Source: Ramlibacter rhizophilus (GTDB taxonomy: Bacteria; Pseudomonadota; Gammaproteobacteria; Burkholderiales; Burkholderiaceae_C). Taken from it: a stretch of 64,000 nt of DNA. This document shows positions 10,635 through 18,379 of this stretch, one piece after another (positions within the stretch are counted from its first letter, which is position 1; each line of letters begins with the position of its first letter). Location of the stretch: NCBI RefSeq assembly GCF_004681965.1, contig NZ_SMLL01000008.1, positions 186,001 through 250,000 of the forward strand. Reading direction: 5' to 3'. The translations under genes and the position numbers were made by a program. The notes below the pieces were generated by a model. It was not told where the DNA came from. It saw only the letters and a program-made list of their open reading frames with translations, and searched no databases.

Positions 10635-12887
10635 TCAGCGGCGCTCGAAGCGGGCGCTGACCGACTGGTTGCTCCCCATGGAGACGGTGCAGGTGCCTAC
10701 GCCGGAGCAGCCGGCACCGCTCCATCCCATGAAGCGGGCGTTGCCTTTCACGGTTGCGGTCAGCACCACTGGCTGCTGCTGCTCAGAGAAGCTGGCGCTG
10801 CAGTTCGTCCCGCAGTTGATGCCGGCCGGGCTGCTCGTAACCAAGCCCTTGCTGCTTTCGGTGCCCGTTTTGCTCACGCTGAGCTGGAAGCTGGGCGGCG
10901 GCGGCGGGGGCGGCGGCGCGGTTACCGTGAATGTGAGCGCACCGGACGCGGCGGATCCCGGGTTGCGCGCGGTCACGCTGTAGTTGCCTGCGGCGGTGAT
11001 ATCGGCCTGTCCGATCTGGGCTGTGAGCTGGGTCGCGCTGACCACCGTGGTCGGACGTGCGCTGCCGTTCCAGTACGCGGCCGCATCGGCGACGAAGCCC
11101 TGGCCGGTGAGTTCCAGCGTGAAGCCCGCTCCGCCGGCGACCGTCGTAGATGGCTGCATGCCAGTGAGCTGCGGCGGCGGTGGGGCCGGCAGCGGCTCGG
11201 TGACGGTGAACGGCAGTACGTTCGATGCGGCCGAACCCGGGTTTCGGGCGGTCACGCTGTAGCTACCCGCCGTTGCGATATCGGCTTGGGCGATCAGCGC
11301 GGTGAGTTGACCGGCACTGACCATCGTGGTCGGCCGTGCGCTGCCGTTCCAGTGCACGGCCGCACCGGCGACAAAGCCCTGGCCCGCCACGTTGAGGCTG
11401 AAGTCCGATCCGCCGGCCACCGCCGAACTCGGACTCAGGCCGGTGAGCTGCGGAGGCGTGGGCGCGGCGGCCGTGGCGCCAAGCTGGACCACCCGCCCCA
11501 GGGATGGTACGCCGTTCTGATCTACCAGGAACAGCAGGTAATGCCCCGGCGGCGCGATGTTGCCGCTGGCCGGTGCCGTAACCTCCAGCAGTCCCTGTCC
11601 CGGGCTGAAGCCCAGCACGTTGAGGCGCTGGTTCATATCTACGCTGTGCGTCACGGACGCAAGTCGGATCAGCGTGACCTTGGCGATCATCGACGCCTGC
11701 ATCGAATGCACCGTGAAGCGCTGGCCCCACGCGATCGAAGCCGGTGCCGACGAGATCTCCGGGCGCGCTCCTTTAAAAAGGTAGGGCGGGTGGAAGACCT
11801 CCGGCGTGCGCTGGTCGTTGCCGCCGGTGGTGAGCACCGTCCCGTCCGCCAGCAGCATTGCGCCGGAGTGGTACAGGCGCGGCACCTTGGCGGCGGCCAG
11901 CGTGGTCCACTGCTCGGTAGCCGAATCCCATAACTCGGCGGCATACACCGGGCTGCTCATGTCATTAAAGCCGGTGCCCGACGTGCCGCCGGTGACCAGC
12001 ACCTTGCCGTCGGGCAGAACGGTGGCGTTGACCTGCCGACGTGCCACGCTCATCGGGGCGACCGAGCGCCAAGCCGGCACGGCTGCGTTCAGGTCCAGCA
12101 CCTCGGCCCGGTTGGTAGGCGGCGAGCCGCCACCCAGGAAAAGGATCTTGCCGCTGTCGTACATCACGGCCGCGCCGTAGTCGCGGTGGCCGCCGGGGCG
12201 AATTGTGGCGAGCATCGTCCACTTCCCTGTGCCGGAGGTGTCGAGCAGGCGTGTGCGCTCGGTCGGTCCCACGGCCGCAACGCGCCCATCGGGCGCCAGG
12301 AACATATTGGGATAGAGGTGCTGCACCAGCTGCGCGTCATACAGGCTGCGCCAGGTGTTGGTGGCCGTCTCGTAGACCTGCGGCAGCGGATTGTTGGCCG
12401 TACTCGTGTCCACGTCGCCGGAGACCACCAGCGCATCACCGTTGGCCAATGTGGTCACGGTCGGATACCAGCGACCCAGGTTCATGTCCGGCGTGGCCGT
12501 CCAGCTGTCGGCGCGGGGGTCGTAGACGCTCGCGCGCGGCTCGCCGATGTAATTGGCGATATGCCCACCCGCCACCAGCAGCCGGCCGTCGGCAAGGAAC
12601 ACATGCCCGCTGCAGAAGACGTCGAAGCCCGCCTTGGCCACCGAACTGAGATTCTGCGTTCTGGGGTCCAGCAGCATTCCCTGGTCGCCGTTGATGCCCG
12701 CATCGCCGGGCCAGAGCATCACCCGGCCGTCGGGCAGCAGGTGGTTGTGCACCGGGAAAAAGGGCAGCGTGTTCCAGCTCCCCCAAGCTCCGATTCGGCT
12801 GTCGGCCTGAGCCGGCGCCAGCCCGACCGACAGCACCGCGACGAGCACGGCGGCAGCGTGCCGCAGGGAGTTCATGAAGGGTCGCAT
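10635..12887 (-). CDS. Secreted galactose-oxidase-like copper radical oxidase with TIG repeats
   Basis: This 750-residue exported protein has a signal peptide ending near AQADS. Kelch-type propeller repeats (about 35-370) are followed by a DUF1929-type domain (about 375-475). All galactose/glyoxal oxidase active-site positions seem present: Cys92 (FCSGH), Tyr141 (RWYPT), Tyr339-His340 (RLYHSG) and His414 (VTHSVD). These would form the Tyr-Cys radical cofactor and bind copper. Two nearly identical IPT/TIG-like repeats of about 90 residues follow, separated by Pro-rich linkers, then a C-terminal InlB-like repeat with paired cysteines. Family enzymes oxidise primary alcohols or aldehydes and release peroxide, here possibly on galactose-containing matrix. 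An alternative start is ATG 12875. Confidence 0.85.
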   Translation of the reverse strand: MRPFMNSLRHAAAVLVAVLSVGLAPAQADSRIGAWGSWNTLPFFPVHNHLLPDGRVMLWPGDAGINGDQGMLLDPRTQNLSSVAKAGFDVFCSGHVFLADGRLLVAGGHIANYIGEPRASVYDPRADSWTATPDMNLGRWYPTVTTLANGDALVVSGDVDTSTANNPLPQVYETATNTWRSLYDAQLVQHLYPNMFLAPDGRVAAVGPTERTRLLDTSGTGKWTMLATIRPGGHRDYGAAVMYDSGKILFLGGGSPPTNRAEVLDLNAAVPAWRSVAPMSVARRQVNATVLPDGKVLVTGGTSGTGFNDMSSPVYAAELWDSATEQWTTLAAAKVPRLYHSGAMLLADGTVLTTGGNDQRTPEVFHPPYLFKGARPEISSAPASIAWGQRFTVHSMQASMIAKVTLIRLASVTHSVDMNQRLNVLGFSPGQGLLEVTAPASGNIAPPGHYLLFLVDQNGVPSLGRVVQLGATAAAPTPPQLTGLSPSSAVAGGSDFSLNVAGQGFVAGAAVHWNGSARPTTMVSAGQLTALIAQADIATAGSYSVTARNPGSAASNVLPFTVTEPLPAPPPPQLTGMQPSTTVAGGAGFTLELTGQGFVADAAAYWNGSARPTTVVSATQLTAQIGQADITAAGNYSVTARNPGSAASGALTFTVTAPPPPPPPPSFQLSVSKTGTESSKGLVTSSPAGINCGTNCSASFSEQQQPVVLTATVKGNARFMGWSGAGCSGVGTCTVSMGSNQSVSARFERR

Positions 12888-12888
12888 T

Positions 12889-14010
12889 TTAGCCCCCCCT
12901 GCGGGTCAGCAGGAACACCCGCACCGGCAACTCGTGCTCGTGCTCGTGCACGTGTTCGGTGTGCCCGTCCGACGCCTGCCGGTCGGAGCCGAGCGCGATG
13001 ATCATGCCGGCGTTGTTGATGCCCACAGCGCGCGTCAGCATCACGCGCGAGGGCGGCACCAGCGTGTTCAGGTCCTGCAGTCCCGCGGCGCGCGACCACA
13101 GCACGGCCCGCATTTCATGGTGGCCGCTCGAGAAGCCCACAACCTGCCCCGCATCATTGCTGCCGAGGGCCTGGCTGAGCGTATGGCCAGGCAAGGTGGC
13201 CAGCTCCACCGGCTGGCCTCCCTCGGCCGGCCAGAACGTCGCGCGGCGCCCGCCATTGGCGTGCAGGCACGCGCCCACGGTGTCCCCGCGCGCATTCACA
13301 TGGGTGGCCTCTCCAGCGGCATAGCCCGGCAGCAGTGGCAATTCCTGCGCGGGTGCGCCACCATGCCACAGCACCGGCCGCCTGCCCTGCGGCGTGGCAA
13401 TGAAGCCGGCCACGTCGCCGCGGGCATTAACGCTCACTGCCCGGCTGCTGGTGCTAGCGGGTGCGGGCAGCACCGTGGCGGTGCCGCCAAGCCAGCTCAC
13501 TGCGCGCTCGCCGCCTGACCCGGACGAGTAGCCGACCACCTGCCCGCTGTTGCTTATCGCGAACGCCATGCTGGCCGAGTCACCAGGCAGCGGCGGCAGC
13601 TCGGCCACAGAGCCGTCGCGTGCGACCGCGAAGGCGCGCACCGCCGTAGCGCCGTTGGCGCTGCCCACCAGGTCACCCAGGTCGTTCAAGCCGAAGACCG
13701 TCGTGAAGTCGCTCTGCTCGAGTCCCTGCACGATCTGGCTCGTACCCGGCTGGAACAGCAGCCCTTCGCGGGCGGCACGCATCCGTCCGCCCTGCACCAG
13801 TCGGCCGCCGCCGACAGCGGTACCCGCGACGTTTGGCCCGCGAACCACCAGAGTGGTGCCTTCCGACAAGGTCGCCAGATCGACCATGTCATAGACCTGC
13901 CCATGGACCGGGAACGCCGCGGCAGCCGCCATCAGCAGGCCCGCCAGGCGCAGCCCGTGGCGCAGCAGGAGCCGGACGGGTTCTCCATCGCTCGTTCGAC
14001 TGCTCATCAT
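12889..14010 (-). CDS. Exported HAF-repeat beta-propeller-like protein
   Basis: This 373-residue protein has a signal peptide (LRLAGLLMAAAAAFPVHGQ). Repeats of about 45-50 residues then recur with the pattern A.{2-4}N..G.VVG (for example FAISNSGQVVGYS, HVNARGDTVGAC, LGSNDAGQVVGFS, GINNAGMIIAL). These are HAF-type extracellular repeats expected to form a propeller. The C-terminal region has a His/Glu-rich run (HTEHVHEHEHE) that could bind metal. It is the gene immediately upstream of the galactose-oxidase-like gene, with one base between its stop and that start, so the two are probably translated together. Function is not established. Confidence 0.75.
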   Translation of the reverse strand: MMSSRTSDGEPVRLLLRHGLRLAGLLMAAAAAFPVHGQVYDMVDLATLSEGTTLVVRGPNVAGTAVGGGRLVQGGRMRAAREGLLFQPGTSQIVQGLEQSDFTTVFGLNDLGDLVGSANGATAVRAFAVARDGSVAELPPLPGDSASMAFAISNSGQVVGYSSGSGGERAVSWLGGTATVLPAPASTSSRAVSVNARGDVAGFIATPQGRRPVLWHGGAPAQELPLLPGYAAGEATHVNARGDTVGACLHANGGRRATFWPAEGGQPVELATLPGHTLSQALGSNDAGQVVGFSSGHHEMRAVLWSRAAGLQDLNTLVPPSRVMLTRAVGINNAGMIIALGSDRQASDGHTEHVHEHEHELPVRVFLLTRRGG

Positions 14011-14361
14011 TCAATCCCCCCGAGATGGTCCGCTCCGCAGCATGAGGTCGCCGCAGCAGAAGGACGTCGTAGCCAAGGCAATGTACGCGCGGCGACTGCT
14101 CGCCGGATGGGCGCAACCACCCGTCGCGGGTGGACGTATGTCCCGGGGACCGCAGCGAGGCGGGGAGTTCAAAGGGACCTCACGCGTGCGCGGCCGCGCG
14201 ACAAGCCTCCTATGGCGGCGCGGCCCAGGGGCGCGCGCCACTGGTGTCCGCCCCCAGCGCGCGAGGAACCCCTACCTGGCGACCAGCGTCTCCCGCGCCG
14301 TAGACGAGCATTTGGCTTTTTTACATGGCCGTTGCGTGCTCGTGCGACCGGACTCGCATAG
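14011..14361. other. Gene-poor intergenic region upstream of HAF-repeat gene
   Basis: I see no convincing gene, terminator or repeat in these 351 bp. It should contain the promoter of the minus-strand HAF/oxidase pair. The right edge abuts a decayed glycosyltransferase and may include unrecognisable remains of its 5' part. Confidence 0.35.
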
Positions 14362-14757
14362 TCACATTCGCGCGAGAGCTTCAGGCCGTATTACGGGACG
14401 CCGTGGATCGGGGCGCGCCCCTGGGTGGTCCGCGGCATGCTCGATGGCTTCCACATGCCAGGTGTCCGTGAACACTTCAGCAGAGTGCAGATCGCCGACG
14501 AGTTCCTGATCCCCACGCTGCTAATGCGCCTGGATCTGTCCCGTGGAGCGATGAACCACCTGATCTCCGGGTACGACGGAGCGCACACCATCGAGTTCAC
14601 CGAGGCGGATTTCGAGGTCTTGCAGACCTCGCCAAAGTACTTCGCTCGCAAGTTCCCCGACGACCCGAACGCGCCGATCCGAACCCGGGTGCTGCGGGAA
14701 CTGGTCGGCCAGCAAAGCCGTCAGATCAAAGCGGCAAGCGACTGCCCGATCAAGTGA
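14362..14757 (+). pseudogene. Truncated GT14-like glycosyltransferase (C-terminal remnant)
   Basis: The frame is open from just after a TAG at 14359. It reads RPYYGTPWIGARPWVV, then FSRVQIADEFLIPTLL, a TIEFTEADFEVLQTS segment and FARKF near the end. These match the order of C-terminal motifs in core-2/I-branching enzymes: the YYGxxW block, the DE before TLL, and FARKF near the C-terminus. The N-terminal half of the domain is absent, and no ATG with a ribosome site precedes the homology. A GTG at 14425 could start a 110-residue product, but that would begin inside the domain. I read it as a gene remnant, related in family to the intact gene at 8289-9236. Confidence 0.65.
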
Positions 14758-14803
14758 CAAAAAATGGAGCGATGTTCACCCCGGCAGCGCACCCAGCGAG
14801 CCA

Positions 14804-15481
14804 CTACGCATGCGGCTGCTCGATCGCATGCCGCGTGGCATACGCATACAGGTCCAGACGATTGGTGAGATTGAGCTTGCTGTAGATGGACGTGAGGTGG
14901 TTGCGCAAGGTGTGCTCGCTCATGCACAGCCGGCTGGCCACCACCTTGGCCGGCGATCCGGTGTCGGCCACGAGAGCGGCGATGGCCTGGCGCTCGCGCT
15001 GCGTCAGCAAGGCGATCTTCGCGCGCTCGGGGTCACTGCGCTCCGCGGTCTTGCGCCGGGCCAACTCCATGAAGATGCGACCGGTGGCGCCTCGGTCGAG
15101 CCACAGCTCGCCTTCGTGCACCTTCTCAATGGCGGTCACCAGGACCGCCGGCGAATCGTTCTTGCGCACGATGCCGTGCAGGCCCACCAGCACCGCGGCA
15201 TCGAACACCTTCAGGTCTTCAAGCGCGGTGAGGACCAGCAGCCGCATCTGCAGGTCCGACAGGAAGGCGGGCAGTAGTGCGGCGGAGGGGGCGTCGTCCA
15301 CGTCGGCCACCACGACGTCGGCGGAAGTTCGCGCGAGGACTTCACGGGCCTCCTGCAGGTCGGAGGCCGTGCCGGCCAGGGCAAGGCGGGAGGTCGATTT
15401 GACCAGCTCCTGCAATGCCCAGCACATGATCCGGGGCGCGATGAGCACGACGCCAATGGGAGTTTGACTCTGGGACTGCAT
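14804..15481 (-). CDS. LuxR-type regulator with degenerate receiver (VpsT/CsgD-like), copy 1
   Basis: This 225-residue protein has an N-terminal receiver-like domain (about 8-125) and a C-terminal LuxR helix-turn-helix (about 155-215; LTQRERQAIAAL, then SEHTLRNHLTSIYSKL). The paired acidic residues that normally start a receiver are missing (VVLIAPRIM), although an Asp-rich VADVDD and a Lys in VRKND remain, so phosphorylation is doubtful. W127-L-D-R130 falls where VpsT-type regulators carry W-[FLM]-[TS]-R for cyclic di-GMP binding, with Asp in place of Thr/Ser. The start at 15481 follows GGAG; an upstream ATG at 15541 is possible. It sits in tandem with a close paralog beside the glycan and pilus loci. 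Confidence 0.8.
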   Translation of the reverse strand: MQSQSQTPIGVVLIAPRIMCWALQELVKSTSRLALAGTASDLQEAREVLARTSADVVVADVDDAPSAALLPAFLSDLQMRLLVLTALEDLKVFDAAVLVGLHGIVRKNDSPAVLVTAIEKVHEGELWLDRGATGRIFMELARRKTAERSDPERAKIALLTQRERQAIAALVADTGSPAKVVASRLCMSEHTLRNHLTSIYSKLNLTNRLDLYAYATRHAIEQPHA

Positions 15482-15580
15482 GTCTGGACTCCAATGTGGA
15501 CCGCCGGACGATGGTAGGCCGAGCCTTCCTAACGTCGCCACGAAAAAGCCAAACGGTTACCCGGATGGGCCCTTCGCATA

Positions 15581-16264
15581 TCAGGTCGCCCGCAGCTGCG
15601 GTTTGTCCAGGTGGTGCCGCGTGGCGAAGGCGTACAGGTCCACGCGGTTGCTCACTTCCAGCTTGCTGTAGATGGAGCTGAGATGGTTGCGCAGCGTGTG
15701 CTCGCTGATGCACAGGCGGCTGGCGATCACCTTGCCGGGCGCCGAGGTGTCCGAGGCCAGCGCGGCGATGGCCTGGCGCTCACGCTGCGTGAGCGTGGCG
15801 ATCCTGGCGAGCTCCGGGTCGTCATTGCGCGCGGCCTTCTGGCGCAGCATCTCCACGAAGATGCGGCTGGTGGAACCGCGGTCGATCCACAACTCCCCCT
15901 GGTGCACCTTCTCGATGGCCTTGAGCAGAACGCCAGGCGGCTCACTCTTGCGCACGATGCCCTGCAGGCCCTTGAGCACCGCGCCGTCAAGGGCGGCCAC
16001 TTCGGTCATGGCCGTGAGCAGCACCAGGCGCGCCGCGCACACGCCCAGGAAATCCAACAGGGTGGGGAGCTCCTCGCTGTCGTCGAAATCCACGACCACC
16101 ACGTCCGCGGCGGCAGGCCAGGCGCCCTGCATGCAGGTGGACAGGGAAGGTGCACTGCCGACCAGCGAGAACCGCGGCGAGGACTGCACCAGCTGCTGCA
16201 AGCCCCAACAGGTGATCTGAGGACCGACGAGAGCGACGCGGATGCATTCCTTGGAATCGGACAT
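15581..16264 (-). CDS. LuxR-type regulator with degenerate receiver (VpsT/CsgD-like), copy 2
   Basis: This 227-residue paralog of the downstream gene has the same layout: a receiver-like domain starting IRVALVGPQITCW without the usual acidic pair, VVVDFDD, IVRKSEPP, W126-I-D-R129, and a LuxR helix-turn-helix ending YSKLEVSNRVDLYAFATRH. The start at 16264 has AGGAG 6 bases upstream, which rules out the longer upstream reading frame. A 99-bp gap separates the pair, so they could be one operon or have separate promoters. Likely targets are the exopolysaccharide genes to the left and the Tad pilus genes to the right; this is inference from position. Confidence 0.82.
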   Translation of the reverse strand: MSDSKECIRVALVGPQITCWGLQQLVQSSPRFSLVGSAPSLSTCMQGAWPAAADVVVVDFDDSEELPTLLDFLGVCAARLVLLTAMTEVAALDGAVLKGLQGIVRKSEPPGVLLKAIEKVHQGELWIDRGSTSRIFVEMLRQKAARNDDPELARIATLTQRERQAIAALASDTSAPGKVIASRLCISEHTLRNHLSSIYSKLEVSNRVDLYAFATRHHLDKPQLRAT

Positions 16265-16488
16265 CTGCAACTCCTGCAGCGGGGACGGGAAGACATCGTA
16301 TTCAGCCCGCCCACGGCGGCGAGCGCTATTACATCCGCTTGCAAGCTGGCATGGGAACTTGAGCGTCCCTGGTGATCCGCTATGAAAGGCAGAGCAGTAA
16401 TGCACTAGCAGAGGCAGGACACACCCACCATCCGAAAGCATTGCTTGCACCCTGTCTGCTGCGGCGCACGGCTGACGATAGTGCCGGC

Positions 16489-16779
16489 ATGGTCCTCCTC
16501 GATCGGCGCGCCCATGCACGCGAGTCGCTTCGTCTGCGGCTGCGGCTTGCGGATGGGCGGGCCGCGCGCACGGTCAACGTCTGCCCCGCCGGCCTGTACC
16601 TCCTGATGCCGCCGGGAGCCACCCTGGACCCCTGGGTCTCCATCGAATTCGTCCTGCCCTCGGCCCGGCTGCGGTTCCGCGCCGTCGGCGAGGTGCTGCG
16701 CGTCGAGCCGCGCCGACGCGGAACGGGCGTGGCCATGCGCCTGCATGCGCACACCATCCAATCCCTCGGAAACCCATGA
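16489..16779 (+). CDS. Small PilZ-domain protein (putative cyclic di-GMP receptor)
   Basis: This single-domain protein of 96 residues has a PilZ signature near its start: RAHAR at 7-11 (RxxxR) and NVCPAG at 30-35, where Cys32 replaces the usual Ser of [DN]xSxxG. Hydrophobic beta strands follow (VSIEFVLP, LRFRAVGEVLRV). PilZ proteins bind cyclic di-GMP and modulate motility, pili or polysaccharide synthesis. I chose the ATG at 16489 because homology starts immediately after it; an in-frame GTG at 16372 would add 39 unrelated residues. It lies between the VpsT-like regulators and the Tad operon, transcribed in the same direction as the latter. Confidence 0.7.
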   Translation: MVLLDRRAHARESLRLRLRLADGRAARTVNVCPAGLYLLMPPGATLDPWVSIEFVLPSARLRFRAVGEVLRVEPRRRGTGVAMRLHAHTIQSLGNP

Positions 16780-16890
16780 GCCCGGGCTTTTGTCATGGGT
16801 GTGTCCCCGCTGCCAGGCGGCAGCCGTACCACGCAAATCGGTACGCGATTCCCATTTGCTGGCCGCGCATGGGTTTCTAGAGTGCAGTTC

Positions 16891-17448
16891 ATGAACTCCG
16901 AAAGTCCATGGCTGGCGCTCCTCCTGAACCCCGGCACGGGCGTGCTGATCGCCCTCCTGCTGGCGGCCGCGTGGATCGACTGGCGGACGATGCGCATCCC
17001 CAATTGGCTCACGGTCGCCGGGATGTGCTGGGGGCTGCTGTGGAACGCGGTCAGCGCGCCCACGGTGATGGAGGGCGTGCTCACGGCGGTGGGTGGGTTG
17101 GCGCTGGGGCTGGGGCTGTTCCTGCCGCTGTGGCTGTTGCGGGTGATGGGGGCGGGGGACGTGAAGCTGATGGCGATGGTGGGGGCGTTCCTGGGGGCGC
17201 TGGCTACCTTCAAGGCCATCGTGTTCGTGGGCCTCGCCGGCGGCATCGTGGTCCTGGCCTACGCCGTCGCGAACGGATCGGCAGGTCGGCTGGCACGCAA
17301 TGTCCGTGACCTCGTGTATTCGGCGGCACTTCCCGGCGTTCCGGCCTGGCGTCCGTCCGAGGCGACCCCTTCGCTGGGCCGGTTGCCCTACGGCGTGAGC
17401 ATCGCCGCAGGAACGATCGCATACCTGTTGCTGCGACAGCTCGGGTGA
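16891..17448 (+). CDS. cpaA: Prepilin peptidase of Tad/Flp pilus (CpaA/TadV)
   Basis: This 185-residue membrane protein of the A24 aspartic peptidase family cleaves Flp and pseudopilin leader peptides at the inner membrane. Both catalytic aspartates are visible: Asp30 in AAAWIDWR and Asp90 in the GAGDVKLM motif. About five hydrophobic segments are present. There is no N-terminal methylase domain, as expected for the short TadV form. The start at 16891 was chosen because the first membrane segment begins soon after; an upstream ATG at 16795 adds a hydrophilic leader without support. It heads the Tad operon and is separated by 36 bp from cpaB. Confidence 0.9.
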   Translation: MNSESPWLALLLNPGTGVLIALLLAAAWIDWRTMRIPNWLTVAGMCWGLLWNAVSAPTVMEGVLTAVGGLALGLGLFLPLWLLRVMGAGDVKLMAMVGAFLGALATFKAIVFVGLAGGIVVLAYAVANGSAGRLARNVRDLVYSAALPGVPAWRPSEATPSLGRLPYGVSIAAGTIAYLLLRQLG

Positions 17449-17484
17449 GCCCAGGGTACTGACGTTTTCCAAGGAGAGACCTGC

Positions 17485-18333
17485 ATGAGAAACCTCAAAG
17501 CCGTGTTCCTGCTGCTCCTGGCCGTCCTGCTCGGCCTGGCCGCCGCCTTCTACGCGACGCGGTGGGTCGCGCAGCGGGGCAACTTCGCGTCCTCGCAGGT
17601 CGCCGTGGCCGCCGTGGACATCGAACTCGGAAGCCGCATCACACCGCAGATGCTCACCTTGGTGGAGTGGCCCGCAGGCTCCGTGCCGCCGGGCGCGTTC
17701 TCCGACGTCAACAAGCTGCAGGACCGCGTGGTGAAGGTCGGCATTCCACGCGGTGACGCGGTGCTCGAACGCAAGCTCTCGCCGCCCGGCACCAAGGGAG
17801 GCTTGTCCGCCGTCATCGCCGAAGGCAAGCGCGCCATGACTGTTCGCGTCAATGACGTGGTGGGTGTGGCCGGCTTCGCACTACCCGGCAATTACGTGGA
17901 CGTGATGGTCAACACGCGCAAGGGCAGCGGCGGCGGCGACGAGACGCAGATCAGCCTCACCGTGCTGGAACAGGTGCTGGTGCTGGCCATCGCGCAGGAG
18001 GCCAGCCGCGACGACACCAAGCCCAAGGTGGTGAGCGCCGTCACGCTGGAACTCTCGCCCGAGGAAGCCGAAAAGCTGGACCTGGCGCGCAACGTCGGCA
18101 CCCTCTCCCTGGTGCTGCGCAACCAGCTGGATCGCGAATCCGTGGCGACCAAGGGCATCACGCGGCAGCAACTCCTCGGCCTGCAGCAGCCCGCGGCCAA
18201 GCCTGTCCCGGCGCCGGCACCGCGGATCGTGCGGGTGGTCGCCAAGCCCGAGGCGCCGCCGCCCGCTCCGGCGCCCCGCCGCGACTGCGTGGAGGTCATC
18301 TCGCACGGCGTGCGTTCGGTGTCCTGCTTCTGA
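17485..18333 (+). CDS. cpaB: Flp pilus assembly protein CpaB (RcpC)
   Basis: This 282-residue protein has an N-terminal membrane anchor (AVFLLLLAVLLGLAAAFYA). A SAF-like domain then starts at about residue 38 (VAVAAVDIELGSRITPQML), and an RcpC domain follows in the middle (RAMTVRVNDVVGVAGFALPG, YVDVMV). CpaB sits in the periplasm and helps assemble or gate the secretin channel of Tad pili. The C-terminal 60 residues are Pro/Ala-rich and end with a Cys-containing segment (RRDCVEV). A strong AAGGAGAG site lies before the ATG. The next gene, cpaC, begins 46 bp downstream. Confidence 0.92.
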   Translation: MRNLKAVFLLLLAVLLGLAAAFYATRWVAQRGNFASSQVAVAAVDIELGSRITPQMLTLVEWPAGSVPPGAFSDVNKLQDRVVKVGIPRGDAVLERKLSPPGTKGGLSAVIAEGKRAMTVRVNDVVGVAGFALPGNYVDVMVNTRKGSGGGDETQISLTVLEQVLVLAIAQEASRDDTKPKVVSAVTLELSPEEAEKLDLARNVGTLSLVLRNQLDRESVATKGITRQQLLGLQQPAAKPVPAPAPRIVRVVAKPEAPPPAPAPRRDCVEVISHGVRSVSCF

Positions 18334-18379
18334 GCGGGTCGGCGCGAACAAGAACAACCAGCTCAGGGAGAACCCCATC

